Assembly (NCBI RefSeq): GCF_021222645.1
Contig: NZ_CP089520.1
Coordinates: 372,001 to 436,000, forward strand
Direction of reading: 5' to 3'
Length of the DNA: 64,000 nt
From: Candidatus Nanosynbacter sp. HMT-352
GTDB taxonomy: Bacteria > Patescibacteriota > Saccharimonadia > Saccharimonadales > Saccharimonadaceae
Both the position numbers and the translations under genes were made by a program. Shown piece by piece: positions 50,062 to 61,607 of this stretch. Numbering within the stretch: the stretch's first letter is position 1; each line of letters begins with the position of its first letter. Below the pieces are notes generated by a model. The model ran no database searches, had not been told where the DNA came from, and saw only the letters and a list, made by a program, of their open reading frames with translations.

Positions 50062-50619
50062 ATGAGTAAAGAACAATTTACACCACAAAGTAACAGTAAA
50101 GATGATTTAACTGCATTAGTAGACGCGGTTTACCCCAAAACTGAGGAAACAACAGCCTTGATGGACGCCGTCTTCCCTACGGCAAACAATCATAACGACA
50201 CAAATACAACACTAGAAGACCAAGCAGACAAGAAAACGACCGTCAGTCCAGAGAAAAATACAGAGGAAAACAACAAGAAGCCATTAACCAAAATGGCCGC
50301 GGGAGCACTAGCTGCAGCTATGGCCATAGGCGGTATCGTTGGGTTGGATAAACTCACAGAAAAAACTGCTTCTGCAGAGATAACTATTTACGACCCAAAA
50401 AACGCACGAGAGCAGATATGCGACACACAGGCTACACTAGAAGAGAGTCTAGGATTGCCTAAATCTACCAGCTACGATAGTTTTCGAGGATGCGACGGAA
50501 CAACCGACATGGCCGCCAAAGAAGGATTGGAGCCAGGAGACAAAGTCAGGATTGATGTTACCACAGACGCTTTTGGTGAAGCGGCTGCAGCAAAGAAAGT
50601 CGAAAAGCCGAATAACTAA
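50062..50619 (+). CDS. Membrane-anchored protein of unknown function with N-terminal repeat (185 aa)
   Basis: Not recognised. The cytoplasmic N-terminus contains a duplicated short motif, LVDAVYPKTEE then LMDAVFPTANN, about 20 residues apart. A Lys/Glu-rich stretch leads to a membrane segment (MAAGALAAAMAIGGIVGL, about 75-92), then an outer domain of about 90 residues with two cysteines (EQICDTQ, FRGCDGT) that could pair. It is a single leaderless gene, convergent with leuS with a 4-bp overlap of the ends. Confidence 0.75.
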   Translation: MSKEQFTPQSNSKDDLTALVDAVYPKTEETTALMDAVFPTANNHNDTNTTLEDQADKKTTVSPEKNTEENNKKPLTKMAAGALAAAMAIGGIVGLDKLTEKTASAEITIYDPKNAREQICDTQATLEESLGLPKSTSYDSFRGCDGTTDMAAKEGLEPGDKVRIDVTTDAFGEAAAAKKVEKPNN

Positions 50620-53117
50620 ACCACGATATTCACCAGCTTACCTGGAACATAAACCATCTTTTTAGGTGGTTTATTGTTTGTGAATTTCTGGACATTTTCG
50701 TCGGCTAGGGCTGCCGCTTCAACACCCTGCTTGTCCATATCACTCGGTAGTTCAAGTTTCGCACGAAGCTTGCCATTCACTTGAACTATAATAGTCATCA
50801 CGCTACTCTTTAGATATTTTTCATCCCACTTTGGCCAGTGACCAACATGAACTGTATCATCATGACCCATTTCATGCCACAATTCCTCTGTGATATGCGG
50901 AGCAAAAGGCGCCAAAATCTGAATCAAGCTTTCTAATGCAAATCGCCATTCATCTGACATGTCAATTCCTTGCGATTCTTTTATCTTATACAGACCATTG
51001 ACCATTTCCATCATCGAAGCCACGGCCGTATTAAACTTCTCATCTTCGATGTCACGAGTAACTTTTTTAATCGTCAAATGAGTTAATCGCAATAATTCTT
51101 GAGCTGTTTTTTCATTCACGTCAAGAGAGTCGTTTGGATTCTTATCAACGAACTCCTGAACCAAATTCCATGCTCGATTTAAGAACCTGTAAGTTCCCGG
51201 AACACCACGAGGATCCCATGGCGCGTCCATGTCATAAGGAGCGATAAACATTTCATAAACTCGCAGCGCATCGGCGCCGTATCCACTATCCATAATTTCC
51301 ATCGGATCAATAACATTGCCCTTAGACTTGGACATTTTCTGACCATCTGGTGCCATAATATATGCATTGTACATCATTCGTTTAAAAGGTTCTGGAGTCG
51401 GAACGAGACCGAGCTTATAGAAAAATCGCATCCAAAAACGACTGTATAGCAAGTGAGCCACGGCATGGTCGGCGCCATTGTAATAATCAACCGGCATCCA
51501 ATGGTTAATTCTCTCAGGATTCCATGCTTCATTATCATTGTGCGGGTCGAGATATCGTAAGAAATACCAACTAGAACAAGCATAGCCGTCCAAAGTATCA
51601 GTTTCGCGGCGACCTTCTACCCAATTGTCACCGTCAGGCTTGTTTTCCGTAATCGGCACAGTTTTTCCAGTTTCAACATCCACCCAGACTCGCACCCAAT
51701 CATCAACCTGAGCCAAAACGGAAGTATTCCCGCCGGTCGGCTTAAAGTTCTCCACCTCTGGCAAAATCACCGGCAAACATTCATCAGCCACAGCAATTGG
51801 TGCACGACCATCAACATGAACAATTGGAATCGGAGCACCCCAATAGCGCTGACGAGAAATCAACCAATCGCGCATTTTATACGTGGTTTTGCTTCGCCCA
51901 AAATTCTGTTGCTCCAGCCACGCAACAATTTGCTCGCGAGCATCCTCACTTCTAGTCCCGTTGAATTGACCAGAATTTATCAACTCACCTTCGCCAGAAT
52001 AACAGCCAGCATCGGCTGAATGCTCAGGCTTATCAATAACCTGGACAATCGGCAAGTCAAACTTCTCAGCAAACGCAAAATCGCGCTCGTCGTGCGCTGG
52101 CACCGCCATGACTGCGCCGGTTCCATAGCTACCCAAAACATAATCCGCCACCCAGATTGGCAATTTTTGACCATTGACTGGGTTTATGACATAACTTCCC
52201 GTAAATACGCCCGTTTTTTCTTTATTCTCTTGGCGTTCAACATCAGATTTTTGTTGCGAAGCTTGGACATACGCTTCAACCTTTTCGCGCGTATCAGAAT
52301 TGACCAACTGAGGAACCAGAGGATGCTCCGGCGCCAAAGCTATATACGTCGCACCAAATAACGTGTCAGGACGAGTTGTGAAAACTGTAATCTTGGAATC
52401 TTGACCGCTAACCGCAAACTCAACTTCCGCACCAACTGATCGACCAATCCAATTCTTCTGCATGGTTTTAACCATTTCCGTCCAATCAAGCGCATCGGTT
52501 GCCTCTAAAATTTCATCTGCATACGCCGTAATTCGGAAAAACCACTGCTTGAGATTTCGCTTGGTTACAGGATTACCGCAGCGCCAACATTTTCCGCCTT
52601 CAACCTGTTCGTTAGCAAGCACCGTATTATCAGTCTCACACCACCACTGCGGCTGCTCTTTTTGATATGCCAAATCGTGCTTATATAATTGCGTAAAAAT
52701 CCACTGAGTCCATTTGTAGTATTCTGGATCGGCTGTAGAAATTTCTTTTGTCCAATCATAGCTAAAACCAAGTCGCTTCAATTGCTCCTTAAAATGAACC
52801 TTCGCCTCATCATGCGCTACACGCGGCGTTTTTCCGACTTTAATAGCGTAATTTTCAACTGGCAAACCAAAGCTATCCCAGCCGATTGGATGATAGACAT
52901 TATAGCCCTGCTGACGCTTGAATCGTGCCTTGATGTCGGCAAATTGAAAAGTACGACCATGTCCAATGTGAATTCCAGCCCCCGTAATCCCCGGAAGCAT
53001 GCTCAAACTGTAATATTTCGGCCGAGTAGTGTCGTTAAAATCAACCGCGTAAGTACCGTCAGCCTCCCATTTGTTTTGCCATTTTTGTTCAATTTCTGTC
53101 GGATTATAGCGTCTCAT
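50616..53117 (-). CDS. leuS: Leucyl-tRNA synthetase
   Basis: Class I synthetase charging tRNA-Leu. HIGH-type motif GAGIHIGHGRT (near residue 48), a CWRCG zinc-like site, the CP1 editing domain (FTTRPDTLFGATYIALAPEH; VPAHDERDFAFA), KMSKSKGNV near residue 600, and anticodon-binding and C-terminal domains. 833 residues. TATAAT ends 7 nt before the ATG at 53117 (leaderless). Confidence 0.97.
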   Translation of the reverse strand: MRRYNPTEIEQKWQNKWEADGTYAVDFNDTTRPKYYSLSMLPGITGAGIHIGHGRTFQFADIKARFKRQQGYNVYHPIGWDSFGLPVENYAIKVGKTPRVAHDEAKVHFKEQLKRLGFSYDWTKEISTADPEYYKWTQWIFTQLYKHDLAYQKEQPQWWCETDNTVLANEQVEGGKCWRCGNPVTKRNLKQWFFRITAYADEILEATDALDWTEMVKTMQKNWIGRSVGAEVEFAVSGQDSKITVFTTRPDTLFGATYIALAPEHPLVPQLVNSDTREKVEAYVQASQQKSDVERQENKEKTGVFTGSYVINPVNGQKLPIWVADYVLGSYGTGAVMAVPAHDERDFAFAEKFDLPIVQVIDKPEHSADAGCYSGEGELINSGQFNGTRSEDAREQIVAWLEQQNFGRSKTTYKMRDWLISRQRYWGAPIPIVHVDGRAPIAVADECLPVILPEVENFKPTGGNTSVLAQVDDWVRVWVDVETGKTVPITENKPDGDNWVEGRRETDTLDGYACSSWYFLRYLDPHNDNEAWNPERINHWMPVDYYNGADHAVAHLLYSRFWMRFFYKLGLVPTPEPFKRMMYNAYIMAPDGQKMSKSKGNVIDPMEIMDSGYGADALRVYEMFIAPYDMDAPWDPRGVPGTYRFLNRAWNLVQEFVDKNPNDSLDVNEKTAQELLRLTHLTIKKVTRDIEDEKFNTAVASMMEMVNGLYKIKESQGIDMSDEWRFALESLIQILAPFAPHITEELWHEMGHDDTVHVGHWPKWDEKYLKSSVMTIIVQVNGKLRAKLELPSDMDKQGVEAAALADENVQKFTNNKPPKKMVYVPGKLVNIVV

Positions 53118-53133
53118 ATCTGTAATTATAGCA

Positions 53134-53166
53134 AATAATCCCGCTCATTACGAACGGGATTATTAT
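53134..53166 (-). terminator. Terminator of the 53183 gene
   Basis: AATAATCCCG (53134-53143) pairs with CGGGATTATT (53154-53163), extended by a few pairs inside; it lies between the 53183 gene and the leuS promoter on the minus strand. Confidence 0.8.
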
Positions 53167-53182
53167 TAGGCGATTAAGCTAT

Positions 53183-54268
53183 TTACCTAGTCGAGGTTGA
53201 TGATAATCCGCTCGAATACCCTTCCATAAAACCTTCTACAAACTCTTTCAAACTCTCAGCGCTCGAAGGAATCTTGATTTCTTCAGATTTATTCACATCG
53301 ATGTCAAATGAAATCTCTACAGACACCTTCTTGCTATCACCTTTCAACTCTAAAGCTTTCAGTTCATGAGATGACCTATCAACCCACACTTTCAATGAAG
53401 CCGTGTCGATAGATGATGATTCACTGCTCTTGTAGCTATTAGATTTTCCACACTTACTGAGCGCCTTACCGACTGATGAATTCTTAAACTCTTCCTCAAA
53501 TTTTGACGAATTAGATTTATTATTACCTTGCAATTCAAAGCCGCGTCCGCCATTACGATCACTAATCTTTGAATCTTTTATAGTGAAGTAACTATTCTTT
53601 TGATAAATCTGAACCAATTCCTTACGTACACTTTCGTCACTTTGAATTTTCTTCAGAGCGTTAATTCCACACCTGTATTCGCTACCGATTTCATCTGGAG
53701 AAATCTTCATCCATGTATTACCCATTTTATCTATCTCAGAGCTCATCTTCCTCAAAGTCTGATCGCGGTAAGTTTCTATTTGAGATCTTGATAGGTTTCC
53801 ACCAGACGAAGACTCCATAACCATCTCAAGCAAAGTGCCATACAAATCCTTAAAGTTATTTATCTTCACATATATCGTTCCGTCACTATCAAGAACAGCA
53901 TCACCCTTAAGGGGGATGTTTTTCTCAACTCCCTTAATATCAAGCTTAGCATCAATATTCGCCTTTGACTTTCCCGAATCAGTAGCAGTCTTTACGTTTA
54001 GCTCTATTTTTCCTTGGTCGCGCATATCAACAACTACCTTGCCGTTGGCAGTCATCTTCTTTGACATAATGGCACTAGACATAGCGTCCGTAACCATTTT
54101 TTCTGGATTCTGCCACCACAAGAAATAGACTAGCGCAGCAGAAACAATAGAAATGAGAACTATAACCCCCAACACTACACCAATTATCAATCCCGTTTTC
54201 TTCTTTTTTGGCCGCATCGGCATGCTGTTATATTGCAGCTGCGGTGCAGGTTGATTACCTTGATCCAT
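53183..54268 (-). CDS. Membrane-anchored extracytoplasmic protein of unknown function (361 aa)
   Basis: A proline- and lysine-rich cytoplasmic N-terminus (PMRPKKKKTG), one membrane segment (LIIGVVLGVIVLISIVSAAL, about 28-50), then an outer domain rich in Ser, Lys and Asp with alternating beta-type patterns (GKVVVDMRDQGKIELNVK; AKLDIKG; DGTIYVKINNF), as in LolA- or YceI-like beta folds. Two Cys residues may pair. The C-terminus is Ser-rich. No family recognised. GGGGG lies upstream of the ATG. Confidence 0.7.
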   Translation of the reverse strand: MDQGNQPAPQLQYNSMPMRPKKKKTGLIIGVVLGVIVLISIVSAALVYFLWWQNPEKMVTDAMSSAIMSKKMTANGKVVVDMRDQGKIELNVKTATDSGKSKANIDAKLDIKGVEKNIPLKGDAVLDSDGTIYVKINNFKDLYGTLLEMVMESSSGGNLSRSQIETYRDQTLRKMSSEIDKMGNTWMKISPDEIGSEYRCGINALKKIQSDESVRKELVQIYQKNSYFTIKDSKISDRNGGRGFELQGNNKSNSSKFEEEFKNSSVGKALSKCGKSNSYKSSESSSIDTASLKVWVDRSSHELKALELKGDSKKVSVEISFDIDVNKSEEIKIPSSAESLKEFVEGFMEGYSSGLSSTSTR

Positions 54269-54310
54269 TATTCCCCCTTGTTTTGTACAACTTGAATTTA
54301 ATATATCACA

Positions 54311-55600
54311 TTAATCTTTAAATTGTGAGAAAAATTGGTTTTTCCTAGCAATCCACTCCGGCGTTTGCCTAACTAAGTATTTATCGTCCTCAGTGCTATG
54401 AAGGTTGATTTTTATAGATTCCTCTAGCCATACGCCGCCACTTGAGCCCTTAAACAGAGCAACGCCTTCAGATTTCAATTTGTCGCGCACGAAAGACCCA
54501 GCCTCGATGGCGTTCTTACATTCCTTCACCTGGCAACCTTTTTGACGAGCGGCCGGCGCCAAATATTGATTAGCTTTCTCGCCAACCGTCACAACCCAGT
54601 CCAACAAATCTGGGCTACAGTGTGAACCAAGCTCGGCGTGAGCTTGCTCGAAAATCCCCTTTAAGCCATTCATATTACCAAGTACAGCAATGCGCTGCGG
54701 AGTTTCAATTCGATATAAAGACTGTAAGGCCGCCAAAGCAGTCAACGGCGTCGAACTATAGCTATCATCAATCAACCAAGTATTGTCCGCGCCCTTCAAC
54801 AAATTCATCCTGCCGGGCAGTGGACGCAAATTCTCTATACCTTTTTTTATATTCTCCTCAGTTTCACCAAATGCATACCCAATAGCTGCAGCCACAATCG
54901 CTGGACGAATATTATGCTCGCCGATTAACTTAACATTGACTTCTAATCCATTAGGATTTTCTGGCGACATAATAAAGCCGTGATGTCCGTCTTTCAGGGA
55001 AAAATTACGATCGTCAAAATTATACTCCGCCACGGGATCACTTCCGTAAGTAGTGATATTAGGATTTGTCAAAAAACTAGCAAAACGCCCGTCGATATCG
55101 TCGCGATTTATCATCGCCATACGCGAAAAATTCGCCAGCGAAATCATCTCATTTGCCACTTCCTCCAAGGAATATTCAACCTGCATTCGACCATTCGTCA
55201 CGGAAGTTACAACCGTAATATCCGGCACAACATAAGCCTTAAACCAATCATTATAGCCAAGTTCCTTTGGATTAAACTCCTGAACAATCACCTGAACTTC
55301 CGGTTTTTCAGCCTTGATTCTCTTCTTTACGGCGCGCATCACTTTCCACCATTTGAACAAGCCTTTTTCAGGCATTTTCACGCCCATCATCTGAAGGAAA
55401 ACGTCAGCTTTCGTCTTCGGCTCTTCATTGCGAAGTTGAATATCAAATTGTTGCGCCAAAACCGTACCGATAGCTATTTTTGCACTAGCCTTTCCAGCGC
55501 TACCAGTTATCGCCACAAGCTTCACATCTGGATGAACAGCAAAAAATTCTCGCACTAATTTTGCTAGTTTTTCTTCCCTCTTTTTTGAAACAGTAACCAT
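54311..55600 (-). CDS. Mur ligase family protein (MurF-like)
   Basis: ATP-dependent ligases of this family add amino acids or peptides to peptidoglycan precursors. The P-loop reads AITGSAGKASAK (the usual GKTT/GKTS is GKAS), the central domain has NRDDIDGRFASFL and GEHNIRPAIVAAAIGYAFG, and PGRMNLLKG then WLIDDSYSSTPLTALAAL is typical of MurF. 429 residues. It is not in a mur cluster, so a cell-wall role other than the MurF step is possible. TATGAT ends 6 nt before the ATG (leaderless). Confidence 0.85.
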   Translation of the reverse strand: MVTVSKKREEKLAKLVREFFAVHPDVKLVAITGSAGKASAKIAIGTVLAQQFDIQLRNEEPKTKADVFLQMMGVKMPEKGLFKWWKVMRAVKKRIKAEKPEVQVIVQEFNPKELGYNDWFKAYVVPDITVVTSVTNGRMQVEYSLEEVANEMISLANFSRMAMINRDDIDGRFASFLTNPNITTYGSDPVAEYNFDDRNFSLKDGHHGFIMSPENPNGLEVNVKLIGEHNIRPAIVAAAIGYAFGETEENIKKGIENLRPLPGRMNLLKGADNTWLIDDSYSSTPLTALAALQSLYRIETPQRIAVLGNMNGLKGIFEQAHAELGSHCSPDLLDWVVTVGEKANQYLAPAARQKGCQVKECKNAIEAGSFVRDKLKSEGVALFKGSSGGVWLEESIKINLHSTEDDKYLVRQTPEWIARKNQFFSQFKD

Positions 55601-55629
55601 AACTATATCATACCATAAGCATTATAGAA

Positions 55630-55720
55630 GAGCTGCTACGCGCCCACCCGGGGCATATTTGAATATGTGTTTGTCTTTCAATTGGCAAGCATAGGAGAAT
55701 GCCCCTATGCGTACCAGCTC
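55630..55720. other. Structured intergenic element, possible ncRNA
   Basis: GAGCTGCTACGC (55630-55641) pairs with GCGTACCAGCTC (55709-55720) at 11 of 12 positions. Inside, GGGGCAT (55650-55656) pairs with ATGCCCC (55699-55705), and TTGTC/GGCAA (55671-55675 with 55684-55688) forms a small hairpin. A competing perfect hairpin, GCATAGG (55689-55695) with CCTATGC (55704-55710), excludes the inner stems. I could not match it to a known RNA class. Transcribed strand unknown; it lies between two minus-strand genes. Confidence 0.45.
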
Positions 55721-55759
55721 ATGTTTAATTATGCATTATCGCCCAAAAAAACACAAGCA

Positions 55760-56458
55760 TCATTTCTCATTTACATATTCTGGCAAAACTTTCCCAACTA
55801 AAACTACCGCCATCAAAACTGCAAATCCGCACATAATTGACGGAATTCCGATAATAGTCGACGGATCAATGATATTGACAAACGTCGTAGGCGCCATAAA
55901 TAGAACATATCCCACAATCAACGAACCTAGAGAGCGCCGAATGTGTTTACTGGAGGTTTTGCTACTAACATATGCATAAGCAATTGCTGCAAATAATAGG
56001 CCGTAATAATACAAACCATACCACATTCCGACGCCCGGCTGGTTTTCAAAAATCACATAATTGCCCAGGCAAGCCCCAGACTTAATTCCGTTAGCTTCCA
56101 ATAGAAAATAGCTAATAAACATTGCGGCAAAAGTGTAGCCAAGTACAGGAATCCACCGTCTCTTATCGCCAGAAATTTTATATATCAAATGAATACCCAG
56201 AGGCGGAAGCATGGTAATTGCAATATAGCCAAGTTTAGCCCAGCCGAGATTATCCAGAAGAATCGCACCTTCACAAACGTTATATTCAGCCCATTGAAAC
56301 AGCGCTAAACAAATCAACAGCATGATCACAATCTTCGTCACAGCATTCAATTTATATTTCCAAAAAGTATATATCGCCAGAATAATTTCAATTGTCAACG
56401 TCGCCAACATTACCGCTGGAGAAAAACAATAGAGTCTCGGTTTTTTAATCTTATCCAT
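55760..56458 (-). CDS. Seven-helix membrane protein of unknown function (232 aa)
   Basis: Seven hydrophobic helices with a short C-terminal tail, resembling the seven-helix sensor half of some histidine kinases, but with no kinase domain. Cysteines in NVCEGAI and GACLGN and the pair ENQPGVGMWYGLYYYG are the only distinctive parts. The ATG at 56458 is preferred because TATAAT ends 6 nt before it (leaderless). Confidence 0.65.
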   Translation of the reverse strand: MDKIKKPRLYCFSPAVMLATLTIEIILAIYTFWKYKLNAVTKIVIMLLICLALFQWAEYNVCEGAILLDNLGWAKLGYIAITMLPPLGIHLIYKISGDKRRWIPVLGYTFAAMFISYFLLEANGIKSGACLGNYVIFENQPGVGMWYGLYYYGLLFAAIAYAYVSSKTSSKHIRRSLGSLIVGYVLFMAPTTFVNIIDPSTIIGIPSIMCGFAVLMAVVLVGKVLPEYVNEK

Positions 56459-56477
56459 GCGCAAATTATACATTAAT

Positions 56478-59568
<3,091 letters not shown>

Positions 59569-59570
59569 GA

Positions 59571-60446
59571 TTACATCTTTGTTGCGTTATTTCTCAACCT
59601 TGCAATTCTATCTTCCAGTGGTGGATGAGTGCTAAATAGTTTCGAGAAAAATCCGGGCCTCAAAGGATTATTCATAAACAAATTGGCAGTAGAAGAACTT
59701 TGTTTTTGCATTGGTCTACCGTATTGGCGCAATTTCTCCAGCGCGCTTGCTAACCCTTCAGTGTCTCGCGTCAATAGCACCCCTGAAGCATCCGCCAGAT
59801 ATTCACGCTGCCTACTGACTGCCAACTGGGTTATTGTCGCCAAAAGCGGCGCCAATATAACCACGATCAACCCGAGAGCATAAACAATAGGATTGACGTC
59901 CCTATCACGGTCGTCACTATAAAACATTATTCTAAGTGCCAAATCTGCAAATAGACCAATCGCACTAACCAGACCAAAAGCAATCATACTCACGCGGATG
60001 TCGTAATTTCGCACATGGCTCATTTCATGCGCCATAACTGCCTCCAGCTCACGCTTGTCCATAATGTCTAAAAGCCCAGTAGTTGCGCCAACGATGGCAT
60101 GATTCGGGTCGCGACCAGTCGCAAAAGCGTTTGGAGCTGGATCATCGATAATATAGACTTTCGGCATCGGCATGCCAGAAGCGATAGACAAATTTTCCAC
60201 CACTCGCCAAAGTTCAGGAGCGTCATTTTTACTAATTTCCTGAGCGCCAGTCATCATCATAGCCAACTTGCCAGCTATGAAATACTGCAGCCAAGCATAT
60301 AACATTGCACATATAAAAATAATGAGCGCCAATGAATAGCTATCAGTTGCCGCACCAATAAATAAACCAATAATTCCAATAATTATTACAAACACAGACA
60401 TAATTACTATTGTGTTGCGTTTGTTTTGAGAAACTGCATTGTACAT
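59571..60446 (-). CDS. htpX: HtpX-like M48 zinc metalloprotease
   Basis: A membrane protease for quality control of membrane proteins. Two N-terminal helices, then VMAHEMSHVRNYD with the HEXXH zinc site (near residue 140), two more helices, and a C-terminal QREYLADASGVLLT with the Glu ligand, ending in THPPLEDRIARLRN. 291 residues, normal. TATAAT ends 6 nt before the ATG (leaderless). Functionally paired with LemA encoded next to it, as in many bacteria. Confidence 0.96.
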   Translation of the reverse strand: MYNAVSQNKRNTIVIMSVFVIIIGIIGLFIGAATDSYSLALIIFICAMLYAWLQYFIAGKLAMMMTGAQEISKNDAPELWRVVENLSIASGMPMPKVYIIDDPAPNAFATGRDPNHAIVGATTGLLDIMDKRELEAVMAHEMSHVRNYDIRVSMIAFGLVSAIGLFADLALRIMFYSDDRDRDVNPIVYALGLIVVILAPLLATITQLAVSRQREYLADASGVLLTRDTEGLASALEKLRQYGRPMQKQSSSTANLFMNNPLRPGFFSKLFSTHPPLEDRIARLRNNATKM

Positions 60447-60461
60447 ATGTTAATTATACCA

Positions 60462-60494
60462 AAAATCGCCCGCTAAAAATAGGCGAGCGATTTT
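60462..60494 (-). terminator. Intrinsic terminator of lemA
   Basis: AAAATCGC (60462-60469) pairs with GCGATTTT (60487-60494), extended by inner G-C pairs; on the minus strand it ends in TTTTT and directly precedes the htpX promoter. Confidence 0.85.
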
Positions 60495-60509
60495 CATTTC
60501 AGGATTCAA

Positions 60510-61079
60510 TTAGAACTTTACTTCAACTGGATTTTCGACACTTGCACGATCCTCAACATCGAAGAATTCCTTAGCCTGGAAGCCAAACATTCCTGCGATT
60601 ATATTTGTTGGGAAAGTCTGGATCTTCGTATTCAGGTCGCGAACGCCACCGTTGTAGAATCGGCGAGCTGCTTGGATTTTATCCTCAGTGTCAACCAATT
60701 CTTGTTGCAATTGCAAGAAATTTTCATTAGCCTTCAATTCTGGATAAGCCTCAGACACAGCAAACAAGCTCTTCAATGCACCCTCTAAGGCATTTTCAGC
60801 CTTAGCGGTTTCAGCCACGCTGCCGGCATTCATAATTGCTGAACGAGCTTCTGCAACCTTCTCAAACACTTCTTTTTCATGTGTAGCGTAGCCTTTTACT
60901 GAATTGACCAAATTTGGAATCAAATCAGTTCGGCGCTTTAGCTGAACAGTAATGTCGCTCCATGCCTCTTCTACGCGGTTGCGCAACACAACTAAACCAT
61001 TGTACGCACCGATTACAACTCCTACGAGTACTAATAAAACTACCACTGTAACAATAAGTACAATTACCAATGGACTCAT
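60510..61079 (-). CDS. lemA: LemA family protein
   Basis: A membrane-anchored helical protein of unclear role, often next to htpX. One N-terminal helix ([23 protein letters not shown]), then [40 protein letters not shown], shown in parts: [25 protein letters not shown]; also [19 protein letters not shown] and [12 protein letters not shown]. 189 residues. AAGG precedes the ATG. Confidence 0.95.
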   Translation of the reverse strand: MSPLVIVLIVTVVVLLVLVGVVIGAYNGLVVLRNRVEEAWSDITVQLKRRTDLIPNLVNSVKGYATHEKEVFEKVAEARSAIMNAGSVAETAKAENALEGALKSLFAVSEAYPELKANENFLQLQQELVDTEDKIQAARRFYNGGVRDLNTKIQTFPTNIIAGMFGFQAKEFFDVEDRASVENPVEVKF

Positions 61080-61126
61080 TTCTTACCTTGTCCCTTTCCT
61101 ATTCAATATTATTTTATTTACAACTT

Positions 61127-61212
61127 TGGTGCGCAAGGCGGGAATCGAACCCGCACGACTTTTGGTCAAGGGATTTTAAGTCCCTCGCGTCTACCAATTC
61201 CGCCACTCGCGC
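61127..61212 (-). tRNA. tRNA-Leu (TAA)
   Basis: Acceptor GCGCGAG/CTTGCGC, anticodon loop CTTAAAA (anticodon TAA), a long variable arm, GGTTCGATTCC T loop, discriminator A and encoded CCA. Third of three tRNAs on this strand. Confidence 0.96.
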
Positions 61213-61296
61213 TTATTTATATACAATCCAGACACCTACGCGCCAGACTGTTTATATTATACTATATTCGCCAAGTAAATTGTACAATTTCGCAAA

Positions 61297-61328
61297 ATAA
61301 AAAATAGCCCAATGCTCAGGACTATTTA
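61297..61328 (-). terminator. Hairpin between tRNA-Cys and tRNA-Leu(TAA)
   Basis: AAATAG (61302-61307) and CTATTT (61322-61327) with inner CC/GG pairs; on the minus strand a run of six U follows. It should end most transcripts of the first two tRNAs, so tRNA-Leu(TAA) may have its own promoter. Confidence 0.7.
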
Positions 61329-61336
61329 TCAAAAAT

Positions 61337-61410
61337 TGGAGGCACGTACGAGAGTCGAACTCGTCTAAAAGGTTTTGCAGACCTCTGCGTAACCGCTCCG
61401 CCAACGCGCC
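61337..61410 (-). tRNA. tRNA-Cys (GCA)
   Basis: Acceptor GGCGCGT/ACGTGCC, anticodon stem GAGGT/ACCTT with loop CTGCAAA (anticodon GCA), T loop GTTCGACTC, discriminator T and encoded CCA; 74 nt. Confidence 0.96.
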
Positions 61411-61478
61411 ACCGCCTTTATTATATCAGATTTTGCAAAACATATCACAAACAGATCGTCTAATAGCTGCAATATGTT

Positions 61479-61566
61479 TGGTGCGAGCGAGAAGACTTGA
61501 ACTTCCACGAGCGCAATGCTCACTAGCCCCTCAAGCTAGCGCGTCTACCAATTCCGCCACGCCCGC
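61479..61566 (-). tRNA. tRNA-Leu (GAG)
   Basis: Acceptor GCGGGCG/CGCTCGC, anticodon loop CTTGAGG (anticodon GAG), long variable arm, T loop GTTCAAGTC, discriminator A and encoded CCA; 88 nt. First tRNA of the cluster. Confidence 0.96.
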
Positions 61567-61579
61567 ATAGCCACTTATC

Positions 61580-61607
61580 ATTATACCTGATTACGGGGTT
61601 TTGTAAA
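61580..61607 (-). promoter_or_regulatory. Promoter of the tRNA cluster
   Basis: On the minus strand TTTACA (61607-61602), 16-nt spacer, TATAAT (61585-61580), just upstream of tRNA-Leu(GAG). It overlaps the last codons of the solute-binding protein gene. Confidence 0.75.

Noticed and set aside
55707..55979. A 90-codon + strand ORF preceded by AGGAG
   Set aside because: Almost all of it lies antisense to the 3' part of the 55760 membrane protein gene, and no promoter is visible. The AGGAG is part of the structured element.
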